Shown in pieces: positions 32,310-44,798 of a DNA stretch of 64,000 nucleotides. Every line of letters starts with the position of its first letter. Position 1 is the first letter of the stretch. Location: contig QNQO01005826.1 of NCBI GenBank assembly GCA_003290165.1, forward strand, positions 1 to 64,000. Reading direction: 5' to 3'. A model generated the notes under the pieces. It was not told the origin of the DNA. It ran no database searches and worked only from the letters and a program-made list of their open reading frames with translations. Source of the DNA: Berberis thunbergii. Taxonomy: Eukaryota > Streptophyta > Magnoliopsida > Ranunculales > Berberidaceae. A program made the translations under genes and the position numbers.

Positions 32310-34157
32310 TCGTAATTACAAACATTAAAGAAATAAATTGTTTGTTAACAAGTGGTATAAAACCTCCAACAACAAAAAAATATTTGAAATTAATATCTAA
32401 AATAATAAATATAGAATTCAATGAAATGTATATCATTAGTCAACTCGTACAAAATTTGAGCATCATATAAACCATTTTTTTCTATGAAATTGTATTAGGA
32501 TCTTATTATGTTTACAAACTTCAGATTTTTTAAACTTCAACTATATACTTATCCTAATTATTTTGTGATTTTAGTTATATATTCTAGCTATTACGTTCGT
32601 TTGCGCCTTGCTAAGGTTACCGGTATTGTGACCTTATTTTGGCTTAAAATTGGACTACACCGGATTCAATTTGGTATATCTATGTATTTTTGATAATTGT
32701 ATTTTTTTATATAAATTACTAGCTTGGATAGAAAAAAAAAATTAGGGATCCATCCTTGATAACTACTATTATCAACTAATAATTATTTACCATTTCGCCC
32801 CCTAACTAAAATCTTGAGTCCGCCACTGACTGCAACCATTGCCACCAATACACACACCTCTCTCTCTCTTTTGAGATTTTGTTTTGTCCACAAATAGTCT
32901 CTCACATGGAGGTTTTGGAGATGTTCTTCGGTTTCAAAAAATTGGTTGATAGTCTCCACGTTCAAGTTTCTTAACTAGTTGCATTTGCTAGTTAACCAAC
33001 ACCCATACCTTTAGCCATACATTGGCCAATTGGTCTTAATTATTTTAACTAAATATTTGTATTTAAAGATTAAAAGACAGTTTGATCCAACGGCCATTCT
33101 TCTCCCTGGAAGTTGAACATCGAATAATGGAGAAATAACTATATATTAGACTGTTGGGTTTTTTTTCCTTTTTTCTTTCCAACACTTACTCACATAAATC
33201 AGACTCTAGTTGTGAGTTTGCTTTGATATTCTTAGTTCCTTTTTGTTGTTTGCAATTAGAGTTGTTATAGTAGAAGCAAAACTCTAATGAAGATGAACTT
33301 GAATGAAGAAAAGAAGGTGTACTTGAATTTAAAAATTAAATTACAAAGATATGATATTCACCCTTGTCTAGTCTAGCTCATGAAATCTAAGTGCACTTTC
33401 ATAAGACAACAATATAATGTGAGGATACCTTAATTACCACAAAGTTGCACAAAACAACTACTAGTCTAGATGGTTGAAAATGTGTTGTGGATTATCAAAC
33501 TTTTGTCTCCAGTATTACGAACATGTTAGCTTTCAAACCCCAAACTTTTATAACATTTAATTTATACTCCACTTTCATTTAATGATGAATACTAACTTTT
33601 ACCCTTCATGTTCTTTTGTTTCAAATCATACCCCTCACCATTTTCTCTCTTTCTTTCTCATGCAAACAACCCACGCCTACCCTAATCACAACCAATTTGT
33701 TATTCTGCACCATCCCTTCATAAGCCACAATTTCGTGGTTTTCCTCAAATCCACCAAAATTTGACACAAAATGACATTCCAAACACTCAAGACCAGTCAA
33801 AATTTCTCTACACTACCATTACCAATGATTGGAAATTGCCAGATGTCAGAGATATTGTAAGACACAACACGGTGGTGGTTCATGACATAGGGAAACATAG
33901 AGGGTTTCCTTGTTATAAGATGGAGAAATCATGATTTGAATAAGTAGTAGAATTGGGGGTGGGGAAGTTCTTCAATGACGAGAGAGAGGGAAATGGTAAG
34001 AGAGGTGCAATTTTGTTAAGAAAATTCTTATTTCTAGCAATTTTGATCTATAAATGTTATTTCGATGGAACAATTTCCTGTAAACTACACTTAAAAGAGA
34101 GGGAAATATTTATTCATTTTCATTTCCACGATGAAGAAAATATTTTTACAATTGGTT
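32310..34157. other. Intergenic, no gene recognised
   Basis: AT-rich. Short ORFs only, none with a domain I recognise. A CT microsatellite lies near 32859-32872. Confidence 0.5.
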
Positions 34158-34165
34158 CTTACTAC

Positions 34166-34848
34166 CAGTGTAATCAAAGCGAGTCGAAGTGACCGCTTAA
34201 AGGGAAAAACAATGCGGTGATAACACGCTTCACTTCGACTAAAGCAAAGCTACAACCTTAAAGTGAAGAAAAACGACCATTTTTTTTCCCTTTTTTTAGT
34301 GAAGCGTTCACTTGATTAAAGTGATTCCAAAGCTCTCCCAAAATTTCAGATTTTTTTTCTTATTCTTTTCACTGTTACACACTGATTTTGTGCAGAAAAA
34401 CGAAAGAGAAGAAAGAGGGAAGGAAGATGAGATAAATGAAAAATAGTTGAGGAGAATTTGGGAGGAGAAGATGTCAGCGAAGCTCGAATGTAGCTGGTGT
34501 AGAATGAAGCAAAACACGCAGGGGAGAAATGAGGAAGAAATGGAGGGCATTTGCTTTTAAAATTGGGTGGCTATTTGCACCACTACAGTTATGAGAGCAC
34601 CCACCTACGAAATTTTAGAAAATAATCTTAAAAAAATAAAATTTAAAATCAAATAAATTTAACACATTGCAGTTAATCCAAAAATTCCAAAATTAAATAA
34701 ACTGGTCATATGAAAATTATTTGCATTTTTTTATATAATATTAAATTTATTTTTTATGATCGTTTTACTTGCGTAAAGCCATGGCTTTAATCTTAAAGCG
34801 AAGCCATGGAAAATCATTTTACCTCGCTTCATCGCTTTGACTACCTTG
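34166..34848. mobile_element. hAT non-autonomous element with perfect 8-bp TSD, copy 1
   Basis: The flanks are identical: CTTACTAC at 34158-34165 and at 34849-34856. Ends: CAGTGTAATCAAAGCGAGTC and, inverted, CAAGGTAGTCAAAGCGATGA. Subterminal repeats of GCTTTAA / GAAGCG / CCATGG type. 683 bp, no transposase. The 8-bp duplication and CA-starting short TIR fit hAT. A second member is at 59720-60484. Confidence 0.85.
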
Positions 34849-34856
34849 CTTACTAC

Positions 34857-37800
34857 TATTTCTTTCCGCTAAGGAAACTCTCTAAGAAAACACAACTCAA
34901 CAACCAACTACAACAACTGCATAACTATCACAACACAACAACTGCATATCTATTATCTAACATAGCACAACAACTAGACAAACTTAGACTCCTAGCATAT
35001 AACCAAAATCTTAGCATATCAACTAACAAGTAATAGACTCAAGCACATAACATACCCTTCACCGTGGGAGAAATCTTGTCCTCAAGGTTTAGATAAGGAA
35101 ACCTAGCTTGCAACTTGTAGTAAGACCCACATGTTGCATCATCTTCATCCAAACCTTCTCATTGCACTAGAATCTCATTGGTTGTATGGTTACTCCATTT
35201 CACAGTTCGTCGGTCCAAAATATGCATTGACAAAGGCTTGAGAATACAACATCATCAATTTGGGGCAGAGTAGGTTGAATCTGCACTTTGTCACCAACAA
35301 TGCACATTGAATAAGAGATAAAAAAAAAAAGGTATAGAGATGAATTTTGCTGTCATTAGCAATTGTAAATGATGAACAATGCTTCCAATATTCTCAATAA
35401 TTTAGAAATTACCAAAATATTTTGCAGGTAACTTCAAATTCCTTTGTTCGTAAAGGCACTTATTATTGGCGATAAGGTTGAGTCTGTAGCAACACTAATC
35501 ACTGAAAATTTTATTTGTTAATTAAAACAAAAATATTATTGGTTAAGCTTGTAAAATTAATATAGCTTGAGCATAGTATTTTTGTAAAAAAAATACTTTG
35601 ACTTAATTATAAAGTCATGGATATTGGGTTTTGAGTGATTGATCATTCAAATGAGTCTGTGAAGACCAACCAAAAGTGACAATGCAAGAAGAAGAAATCA
35701 AGTCATACGCCAATCAAAGTCAACTAGGGACAAAATCAATTCAAGAGACCAAAGTTAAAGGTATGAAGACCGGTCAAACAATGTTAAAGCTTCAAGAAAC
35801 AAGTCTAAGATGGTTGAAGTCCAAGAATTTGGACCATGCCAAGAGGCATTTGAAGACAAAAAAAATAGCATATGGAGGGTCAAATTTCAAATGAAGTGTC
35901 AAAAGCTATTTGGAGTAAAAAAAATTCTTGGAATCAATATTCAAAATTTGAAGTTGGGTTATGCTCTCACGTGAGAATGAATATTCTCTTAAGAGAAAAT
36001 ATTTTTACTTTAGACATGCTCATGTGCTTGAAGGAGATGTTCATGTCAAATACAATTGTATGTGACCCATAGAAAACTTTTGTTTTATAGCTTTTGTTTT
36101 ATAAATGCTATCTAGGAAAAACAAAATCGACTTCACCTTTAAAGTGTCACTGTCAGCAGAAGATCGTTCTGATAAAGTAGTGAGACATTATGAATCTAGC
36201 CATTATGAAAAGTAAATCTGAAGATAGTAAAGTCGACTTCACCCCTCCAGGATTAGTCTATAAATAGTTGCATCCTCAATTAACTTCATCAACTTTGAGA
36301 GTTTAAAAGAAATTTATTAAAGATTTTCAAGAGCAATAGATCCAACAAAAAGAAGAACAAGTTTATCGCCACTCTTCAAGAGAAAATCTCTCCATATCAT
36401 CTTTGGGTGAGCTTCAAAAGAAAAAAAAAAAAAAAAAAAAAAAAGATCTAGGACTCAAGTTGAAAGCTTAACCTAGACCAAAGAGATCTAAAAGCCCTAT
36501 GGAGAAACTTCTTTTTGTCACCCCAAACTTTCATACTTGTAAGGGTGAATCTAATTTCTACTCTATAAAGGAGTGAAGATTCAAGCTTAAACTTTCTCCC
36601 ATTGGTCTATTTGAACGACATCACTGGAAAATCCTTTTTAAGTGTTAGTTTGCCTAAAGTCAACTAACCCTATGTGAGTTATTGATGTAGAGTGAATTTG
36701 TACGAGTAAGTGTCACATGTGATCCCAAGCAAGTGATAAGACTTGATTATGTTGCATTCGATGATGGTGTGATATTTGGCTATTCGATAAGTTTTGCGGA
36801 ACATGGAGATAAGACTAGGTGGTATCTCCATAATATTGAGCATACGTTCGTAAGACTTGGTTGTGGTTGCATCCCACGTGACTGCCAAGGTTTTTTCATA
36901 AGACTCTTGGAGCAAAACACTTGGTTCGTGCGGTAAAACTTGTTGGAATGTGGCGATTAGACTTTGCGAGGTTGTGAAATGTTATTTGAGAGTGTGGTTC
37001 TCTTATAATCGATAAACCTTGAGGTTTGTAGTCCCTTTTCACCAAGGAAGTAACTGGTCAGCCCAATCAAACCCCGACTTAGGTGAACCTCCGTGTGTAC
37101 TATTGTCTCTTCTTTTCTCTTTACATACTATGCATACATGTTTATCTTATTCTCTTTGGTATCTCATTTTGCATGTTTTAAGTTGTTTTGCTTTTTACAA
37201 ATCATAGTTTAGCTCGTTTGATTTGTGCACAAGTCTTGGATACAATTTGCAAAGGTATTTCCTCAAGACTTGTGAGACCACGCGGATCTGGAGGTGAATC
37301 ACTTCATTCTCTACACTTATCTTTGAACTTTTTTAGTGGTGTTAAGGTCTAGGAGATTATTATGAGCACGAAGTGTTTACAAAGTGATCAAATAACCTAT
37401 TAACCTTGCATTCTTCCGCAAATGTTTTTTAAAAAAAAAGACTACTCACCTCCCTCTGGTCTTGCTCATCATATCTTAGGGCATCGTTGAGTGGTACTTT
37501 AGAGTTTACCACTACACTTTCAATCACCGGCTTCAAAAGATGTTCAGTTTCATGTTTGTCCATATTCATTTTAATCTAGCGTTGGGAAGCCTACAAATTG
37601 TCCTTCAGTATTTGTCAAATGTGAGCTCGAGTCTTTAAAATAATTGCCATGGGTTTCATCTTCTTTGTACCTTTAACGTAAGACAATAAATGAGGAGGGA
37701 AACTCCACAAACAACTTCAAATGGTGTCAACCCAAAATTTAGCAGGCGCGACCCATTTATTCCATTCCTTTTGTTAGTGGTAGCAAAAGATCCTTAAATA

Positions 37801-38322
37801 GCTCAAGGAATTTATTCACTACCTCGATCTGACCATTGGATTATGGATGATAGGAAGAAGTTAAAATGAGAAAAGAGATATGAAACTTAAAGAATTCGTT
37901 TAAAAAATGCTTTTGTATCTAGGATCTCGATCACTCACTATAGATTTGGGGATGCCATAAAGCTTAAACACATGATCTATGAATACGCGATCTACCCTAT
38001 AGCCGTGAATGGATGAGTAAGCGAGATAAAATGGGCATCACAACCTTCAGAAGTAGGAAGACCCTTAATAAAAATCCATTGAAATCTATATCCTTATTTC
38101 TTACAGAATAGGTAAAGGTTGAAGGAAACCTGCTGAAGTAATATTTCCAATTTTAATATGCTGACAAAGGTCACAATCATGAACATGGGACAACACATCC
38201 TTTCTCAAACCCTGCCAATGGAATCTACCTTAATTATGTCATAGGTTTTATGAAAATTATAGCGACCCCAAGTGGACTACAATGGGAATGGTAAAGGACC
38301 ATGTCCTTGTGAGACAAAGTAT
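34857..38322 (-). mobile_element. Element W: degraded Ty3/gypsy, integrase and C-terminal region
   Basis: On minus, from right to left: integrase zinc-binding segment (DVLSHVHDCDLCQHIKIG, near 38170-38220), catalytic-core pieces (GIPKSIVSDRDPRYKS near 37930; the SYHP..NGQIEVVNKFL block near 37830), the C-terminal segment with LIANN and LPAKYFGNF (35400-35480), and a chromodomain-like tail (MHILDRRTVKWSNH, 35170-35230; ending DKISPTVKG near 35050). Each part has stops. It is a different gypsy lineage from Z. A 2.0-kb solo LTR splits it, and it is cut at 34857 and 38322. Confidence 0.75.
35503..37522. mobile_element. Solo LTR (2.0 kb) inserted in W integrase
   Basis: Begins TGAAAATTTT and ends ACACTTTCA (TG...CA with inverted TGAAA ends). 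It is flanked by ATCAC on both sides (35498-35502, 37523-37527). The gypsy integrase reading of W continues in register across the two flanks once this block is set aside. It contains a TATA-like CTATAAATAG near 36261, a poly-A tract (36420-36444), and no internal retroelement genes. A diverged fragment of the same family is at 9350-9600. Confidence 0.75.
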
Positions 38323-38400
38323 CACTACAACAATTAAGACATTTTTCAAGAGAAAATTTCCTTGAAAAATCAAAATGTTGTTGAAAATAATTTTAACAAG
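38323..38400. mobile_element. Possible left end of a third CACTA element
   Basis: CACTACAACAATTAAGAC starts exactly where the W integrase reading stops. It is preceded by TAT. Just inside are inverted copies ATTTTTCAAG / CTTGAAAAAT. If real, the element would hold Z and extend past the window. No right end was found, so this is tentative. Confidence 0.38.
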
Positions 38401-38598
38401 GAAAAAAATCGTTACTAGGTTCGTGGCGGCATGACACGACAGAAGATTGCGAACGATCCAACCGATCTTGGAAACGATCTGTTAGAGATTTGTAGACAAG
38501 AATACATCATCAAGACCTTCCTGCTCAGCGTGCCAAAATAGACCGCCAAACTCTGGTTTTTTCAGTAAAAGATGTATAGGGTGTTCATTCCCCCCATA

Positions 38599-39023
38599 AT
38601 GACATACTAGTGATATCAGTATTAATAGCCAAATGGGAAGTCATAAGAGTGTTGATTGACAGAGGTAGCTCTGCCAACCTCTTATACTTGACAGTGTGCC
38701 GCATAATGCAGTTAAAGGAGGAGGGACTCACACCCACTAATCAGCTTATGGTAGGCTTCAGTGGTAAAGAATGCTACCCACTCGGACGAGCCTATCTGCC
38801 AGTAGTAGCAGGAGCACCAAGCAAGCAACGAGTTTTATTAATGGTCATTTTTGTCATCGATGCCCTGTCAGCATACAACACGCTTCTACGAAAACCTTGG
38901 CTACACGAGAGGGGTGCAGTGTCTTTCGCCATACAAAAATGCCTCAAATATCACATTGTCGATGACATCGGGGTCATCAAAGGTGATCAACCAGCAACAC
39001 TGAATGTCATTATGCAGCAATGA
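38599..39023 (+). pseudogene. Element Z aspartic protease
   Basis: Open for 137 codons: VISVLIAKWEVIRVLID, RGSSANLLYLTVCRIM, then YPLGRAYLPVVAGAP and YNTLLRKPWLHERGAVSFA. The active-site triplet D-T/S-G is D-R-G here. The same site is also altered in A and Y (D-T-R). It would have cut the polyprotein. Confidence 0.75.
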
Positions 39024-39354
39024 AGACTCCCAACAAATAGCAATCACAGTCAAAACCAAGGGAATCGTCACCGTAGCGCTCCAGTCAACTGCGGATGGAT
39101 GAGCTCATCCCAAACAACAACGCAACTCCAATAAATCCAAGGGAATGACCGAACACTGGCCAACTAGAAAAAGAGACAATTACCAATCCATGTCAACGAT
39201 TTAGAAGCAACAAAACTATTCGGATCGAGACAAAACAACATCTAGAACTGACTAAATAATTGATCTGGCTGCTGAAGGACAACCAAGACGTATTGGCCTT
39301 GATAATGAAGGATATGGTAGCATTGGCCCTTTTATCATCACACACAAATTGTAG

Positions 39355-40235
39355 ATCAATCCATACAAAAATTAGACCGACATAAAAGAAGGCTAGTTGC
39401 CCCAGAGCGCAATCAGGCCATTAATGACAAGGTGCACCGCTTACTAAATGTAGGGATGATCAAAGAGTCCCATTATCTAGACTGGCTGGCCAATATAGTT
39501 CTGGTAAAAAATAAAAACGGAAAGTGGAGGGTGTGGTTGGATTACAAGGACCTTAACAAAGCTTGTTCGAATGACAACTTTCCACTTCCGTGTATGGATC
39601 AGATAGTGGATGCTACCTCCAGACATGGACTTCTTTGTTTCATAGATGCATATTCTGGCTACAACCAAATACAAATGCATCCACCATACTAGAAGAAAAT
39701 GTCTTTCATAACAGATAGATGTATGTACTACCGAGTGATGTCATTCAAATTAAAAAACGCGAAAGCAATGTACCAACGCCTGGTAAACAGAATGATTAGG
39801 GATCAGATTGGCAAGACCATGAAAGTATACATTGATGACATGTTAACCAAAAGCCTACACAAATATGACCACATCAAGGACTTACAACAGGCCTTCTCTG
39901 AGCTCTGCAAGTACAAAATGCAGCTCAATCTAGTAAAGTGTACATTCGAAAAAGAATCAGGAAAATTCCTCAGTTACATGGTCAACCAAAGAAGAATCGA
40001 AATTGATCCGAAACAGATACAAACGCTTGTAAACATGAAACTGCCCACCAACATCAAAGGTGTACAAAGCCTTAACGGTAAGGTAGCAACCCTGAACACA
40101 TTCATTTCCAAATTATCAGACAAATGTTTACCTTCTCAAGATTTTGAAAGGAACAAAACGTTCAAATGGATCGAGGAATGCGAGCAAGCTTTCCCAAACT
40201 TGAAGACATACATGGGGAGTACAAAAATACTATGA
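39355..40235 (+). pseudogene. Element Z reverse transcriptase
   Basis: A single frame interrupted by one TAG (39690-39692). Motifs in order: VGMIKESHYLDWLANIVLVK, GKWRVWLDYKDLNKAC, FPLP.MDQIVDA, FIDAYSGYNQIQM, then after the stop the catalytic YIDDML (about 39828-39845) and KCTFEKESGKFL. Both Asp of the YxDD site are present. The connection domain follows (TFKWIEECEQAF). It breaks by frameshift after 40235. Confidence 0.85.
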
Positions 40236-41140
40236 AAACCAAAGTCGAGCAAGACGCTATACTTGTATCTATTAGTGTCGGAACACGTAGTCAGCTCCGT
40301 TCTGATACGCTAGGAGAATGGAATACAAAGCTAGTCTACTACGTCAACAAGACATTTGCGGACACAGAAGCCAACTATCCAACCTTGGATAAGAAGCCAA
40401 CTATCCAGCCTTGGATAAATTAGCATTGGCACTGGTTGTATCTTCCAGAAAGTTGTGCCCCTACTTCCAATCCCACTCCATCACCGTAATGACTGAACAT
40501 CCACTTTGATCAGTACTACACAAACCAGAGTTCTTCGGCAGAATGGTGAAATAGGCATTAGAGCTCAACCAGTTCGACATCAACTATGCTCCTAAGCTTA
40601 AGCACTGGTGGACTTCATCGCCGAAGTCACAGGTGGTAACAAACATCAGTCGGACAATGATAAAGAGCATGAAAACACTGAGTATGGATCTTGCGTTGTG
40701 ACGGAGCATCCAACGAAAAGGGAAGTGGAGCTGGAATAACTCAGAAGGGGTGACTTTGGAAAAGGTCATCAAATTCACTTTCAATGCCTCCAACAATGAA
40801 ATTGAGTCTGAAGCAATAATAGTCGGACTACAACTGCTAAACACCTCGAAATCAAAGAAGTCAATGTTTTCACTGACTCCAAATTGGTAGTCAATCAATT
40901 GAATGGTGAATTCCAAGTGAAGGACGCACGAATGAATGCATACCGTCAAAAGGCAAGATACCTAATTGAAAGCTTCAATACAATCACCATTCAGCGATGT
41001 ACAAGAGAGGACAGTCACAAAGTAGACAACTTGGCGAAAGAAGCATCACGTACAAAAAATATCAATAGACCCCTCATCACAGTACAAGAAAACTCAATCT
41101 TAGAGAAAGATGCACATGAAGTATGTACAACAAATTAGGA
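40236..41140 (+). pseudogene. Element Z RNase H and second (aRNase H-like) domain
   Basis: Frameshifted pieces. First the gypsy RNase H: WNTKLVYYVNKTFADTEANY, LALALVVSSRKLCPYFQ, ITVMTEHPL (to about 40500). Then the extra domain: FTFNASNNEIESEAIIVGLQ, KLVVNQLNGEFQVKDARMNA, TIQRCTREDSHKVDNLAKEA (about 40760-41060). The acidic residues of the first segment are partly preserved. Two RNase H-like segments in a row are typical of Tat elements. Confidence 0.75.
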
Positions 41141-41224
41141 AAATAGTTAGATAACTCCAATTCTGGCTTACATATAAAATGGAACTCTTCCAATAGACAA
41201 AAGGATACCCATAAGCTGTTGAAT

Positions 41225-42475
41225 AGAGCAACATGGTATACACTGATAAATGAAAGGTTGTCCGGGAGATTTGTCACATGTTCGCTCTTAAGATGCCTTT
41301 CACCCAGCGACGCCAACTATGTTCTTCGAACAATTTATTTTGGCATATGCGAGAATCAATCGACAAGTAGAACACTACCGCACGAAGCTCTAAAATTGAG
41401 CTACTGTTGGACAACAATGCAAGGATGCAAACAAACTCGTTCAGTTATGTGATGAATGCCAACGATTTGCTTCGTACATGCATATGCTGGGGCAGAACAT
41501 GATTCCAATGAGTAGTTTGTGGCCATTCGCACAATGAGGAATGATATTGTAGGTCCGCTTCCAATCTTCGACTGAAAGAAGTTTCTCCTTATAGCAGTCG
41601 ACTACTTCACCAAGTGGGTAAAAATGGATGGATCGTGAAGAATCAAAGAATTACAGAGCCATGTACAAATAAATCAAAAATAGGAGAAGCCAAGATCGAA
41701 CACATCTTATGGAAGGAGATAATATGTAGATTCAAAATCCCCAGAACAATAGTCACTGACAATGATCCCAATTTGAAGGCAAAAAGGTCAAAAAATTATG
41801 CGAGAACTTGAGCATCAATTACCACTTTTCAGCACTTGCTCATCCGCAAGCTAATGGACAATCAGAAAAAACAAACTGAAAAATCCTGGAGGCCATCAAG
41901 AAAAAACATGAAGCGGCAAAAGGATTATGAGTAGCTAAATTGCCAGGCATTCTCTAGGCCTACAGGACAACAAAAAGAACTCCAACCAGAAAAACATCAT
42001 TTGCCCTAACTTATGGGTCTAAGGCAATGGTACGAGTCGAGATTGGCATTCCAACCTTCCGAACTAAAGATTTCTGAATAGAGGACAACAATGAAACAGT
42101 GCGTGTCAAACTAGATCTTCTAAAAAAATGGGACATAGCTTCAATCAAAGTGACGGCCTACCAATAGAAACTTATCAGCTACTACATTAAAATAAAGTCA
42201 AATCCTACACATTTAGAATAGGTGATTGTGTACTCAGAAAGATTCAGCTGAACACAAAAGAACCAGGTGCGGGGAAGTTAAACCTAAATTGGGAAGGGCC
42301 ATACAAAGTGGTGAAAATCAATAGACTAGGAACATACTGGTTAGAAAACTCATTAGGGAGAGCAATTCAAAAGGCCATGGAATGTAGAACACTTGAAAAG
42401 GTATTATCAGTAAACTCCTCACATTCCAATAAACGTCAATCTCTCACTCCAGTAATCTTAGCTAGTGAGGACGAA
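41225..42475 (+). pseudogene. Element Z integrase and C-terminal region
   Basis: Zinc-binding part: RCLSPSDANYVLRTIYFGIC, then LCDECQRFASYMHM. Core: VDYFTKWVKM, FKIPRTIVTDNDPNLK, then AHPQANGQSEKTN-like sequence with shifts (about 41845). C-terminal: GPYKVVKINRLGTYWLE (about 42300). Stops and shifts occur throughout. The integrase piece of element A aligns with the first part. Confidence 0.78.
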
Positions 42476-42489
42476 TAAGTTCGACTAGA

Positions 42490-42873
42490 CATATGAAACT
42501 TCCTGTCCCATTACCATGTCAAACAACTAAATGCATTAAGCTAGTCTTAACGTTCGAGTCAGACTGGAAAGCTATTTATAAATCTTCTTGTCCGATCACC
42601 AACTCAAACAATGAAGTGTATAGAGCTAGTCAGGACATCCAAGTCAGACTAGAAAATCATTTATAAATCTTCTTGTCCGATCACCATGTCGAACAACGAA
42701 GTGTATTAAGCTAGTGAGAACATCCTAGTCAGAGTAGAAAACTATTTATAAATATTTCGATATGATCACCATGTTGGATAACGAAGTGTATTTAGCTAGT
42801 TAGGACATCCAAGTCAGACTAGAAAACTATTTATAAATCTTCTTGTTCGATCACCATGTTGGACAATGAAGTG
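42490..42873 (+). repeat. Element Z tandem array, left part (~90-bp unit)
   Basis: Units of roughly 87-91 bp with GAAGTGTATTAAGCTAGT, GTCAGACTAGAAAACTATTT and TCTTGTCCGATCACCATGT. About four copies precede the insertion of element C at 42874. The array continues at 58957. Confidence 0.82.
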
Positions 42874-43432
42874 TGATGAGTCCAAAAATCGTCATCCTGC
42901 GAGTTTGATTTGCAAAACAATCATTAGACTGCCAAAGGACCACCTTTTTGGTGGCCAAAGGCACTCTAATGCTTAAGTCAGTAACTCTATTGGAAGAAGG
43001 AAGAAAATCTGGACAAAACTCAGTTAAAGTTGCATACTTGTGTTAAATGTTCTCTTTGCCTTTTACAATGGTTGTGGTTAACTCTCTGTGTGACTTAAGC
43101 ATGTGAGACGCGATGAAAGGAGATGTTTCTTTTAACAGTTTCCTCCTTAATGGAGATGCATTTGTGGAGGCGTAACTCTCTCTACGATTCTTTTTTTGTG
43201 TAACACTCCTCTTCTTTATGAGAGAACTCATGTCGGGCTATGATTCATTCGGGCATGGATTCGGGTCTTGTTTACATCTCCTTATTGGTGGACCTCGTCT
43301 GGGCTTTTGTAATTAGTTTTATTCTTATTGGGCTTTATGAGTTGGCCCAATAGGCTAGACGCTATATCCCCTTCATGAATCTCTATGCCACGTGTATGTC
43401 CACGATGACCGTCCTATTTTGATGTATCATCA
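42874..43432 (-). repeat. 3' LTR of element C
   Basis: On plus it runs from TGATGAGTCCAAAAATC to TTGATGTATCATCA. It is followed by ACTACTCCCCTCTTTTAG, the complement of the purine tract. Homologous to 58402-58956 and 7877-8382. Confidence 0.88.
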
Positions 43433-43559
43433 ACTACTCCCCTCTTTTAGTTTGTGGGCATGCTGATGTGGCCACTAACTTTACGACGGTTTGCCTTTCA
43501 ATTTCATCATTACCTTGTATTTAATGTTGTCAATAACTTTCCACGAGTTGGTGTCTCAA

Positions 43560-44798
43560 TTCTTTGCTTGCCCGCTCGTTTTTGGGCACATTTTTAGGAT
43601 TTCGCGTAGTCATCACATCTTGCACGCTGTCCCATAAAGTCGTCCCTTCATTGCTTGTTTCTATAAAAGGAGATGTGACGACTTCATTTTCTCTCTTCGG
43701 GCTATCTTTGAAATCAGGGTTTGCTCATCCCTTCATCTTCTTTGTTATCATTTCTTCTCTGTTTTCCAAAGATGTATGTTGATGATAAGCTAAGTGGTAA
43801 GTTGCTAACTTAGTGTGAGGCTCATTATTCTCCCAACAGAGCTTCTCAGGCGATGTTGGACAGTCTTCATTCTGATTATAATCTCCCACCCGACCTTGAG
43901 ATTATCCTACCTGGACAGGATGATAGCCCTTCTAATCCAAAGGCTGGGTACATCACACTATGCGTGCATGTTTTCTTCTAGCTTTCAATTTCCAGTTTCG
44001 GAGTTGTTCTAGAAGTATCTGAACTTCTTGGGTATTTCTTCTGCCCAAATGGGTCCCAATGGTTGGAAGGTGATGGTCTTTTCTTACGCGAGGGTCATTC
44101 TATCTGACATTCCATTCACTGTGAAGGTTTTGCATTCAGTAGTTGGTCTATTGGTGAACAGAGATATCTACGTTCTCCGTTTTCCATATTGTTTCGAGAA
44201 ACTTAGCGATGACATTCATGATTGGTCGCGATGTTAGTTTTACGCTTTCGTGGATTCTAGCTACTTCAAATTGCGAGGTCGTTTGATTTTTGTCATCATT
44301 TCGTTTTCCCAATAAATGAAAAAATCTCTACTTGACTGCTGAGGAGCAGAAAATCAGTGATCAATTCTCGAAACTTCACCGTTTTCCTGTGGAGGCATTT
44401 CTTTCTGTGGGTATCATGAAGCATAAGGGTTTGTACACTATGAGTGAAGTGAAGTGAGCTCTATTTACTATGTCTCGTTCTAAGGCCTTTACTGCTCATG
44501 CTACTCGTGCTGGCGTTAGTGGTGCTAGCATCGATTGAGAAGTGAGCTCGGATCAACATGTTACGAATCTCAATGCTCCTGTTGATACCACAGTCCCTAC
44601 TTCAAGAAAAAGAAAGCTTTTGAGGTCTACGGGTTCGTCAAGGTGATTGCCAGTAGACCTTGGTCGAGTTTCAAGGATAAAACGAATTTCTAATTGTGGT
44701 TTTGCTCAAATTGTGTCCCATCCAAATCCTATTTAGGATGTTATAGGAGCCATGTCTCGCCCAAGTCTATCTCACGACGATGTTGCAAAGGAGATCAT
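43560..44798 (+). pseudogene. Element C antisense ORF, N-terminal part
   Basis: Runs opposite to element C. The stretch FPVSELF, KYLNFLGISSAQMGPNGWKV and the end FEKLSDDIHDWS align in spacing with the aORF of X (VIWEFLDFLKIPPSQLGPDG ... FTNLPNDFKSWQ). Many frameshifts. Insertion of Y at 44799 cuts it; the rest is at 53758-55210. Start codon uncertain (ATG near 43771). Confidence 0.65.

Larger units (their letters stand above)
38400..42480 (+). mobile_element. Element Z: Tat-type gypsy, pol region (5' truncated)
   Basis: Plus-strand order: end of gag linker and protease, RT, RNase H, a second RNase H-like segment, integrase and C-terminal domain to about 42470. No 5' LTR or gag capsid is present. 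The second, aRNase H-like segment is a hallmark of the Tat lineage. Z continues past the nested element C with a tandem array and an antisense ORF at 59600-62570. Stops and frameshifts show that it is dead. Confidence 0.82.
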
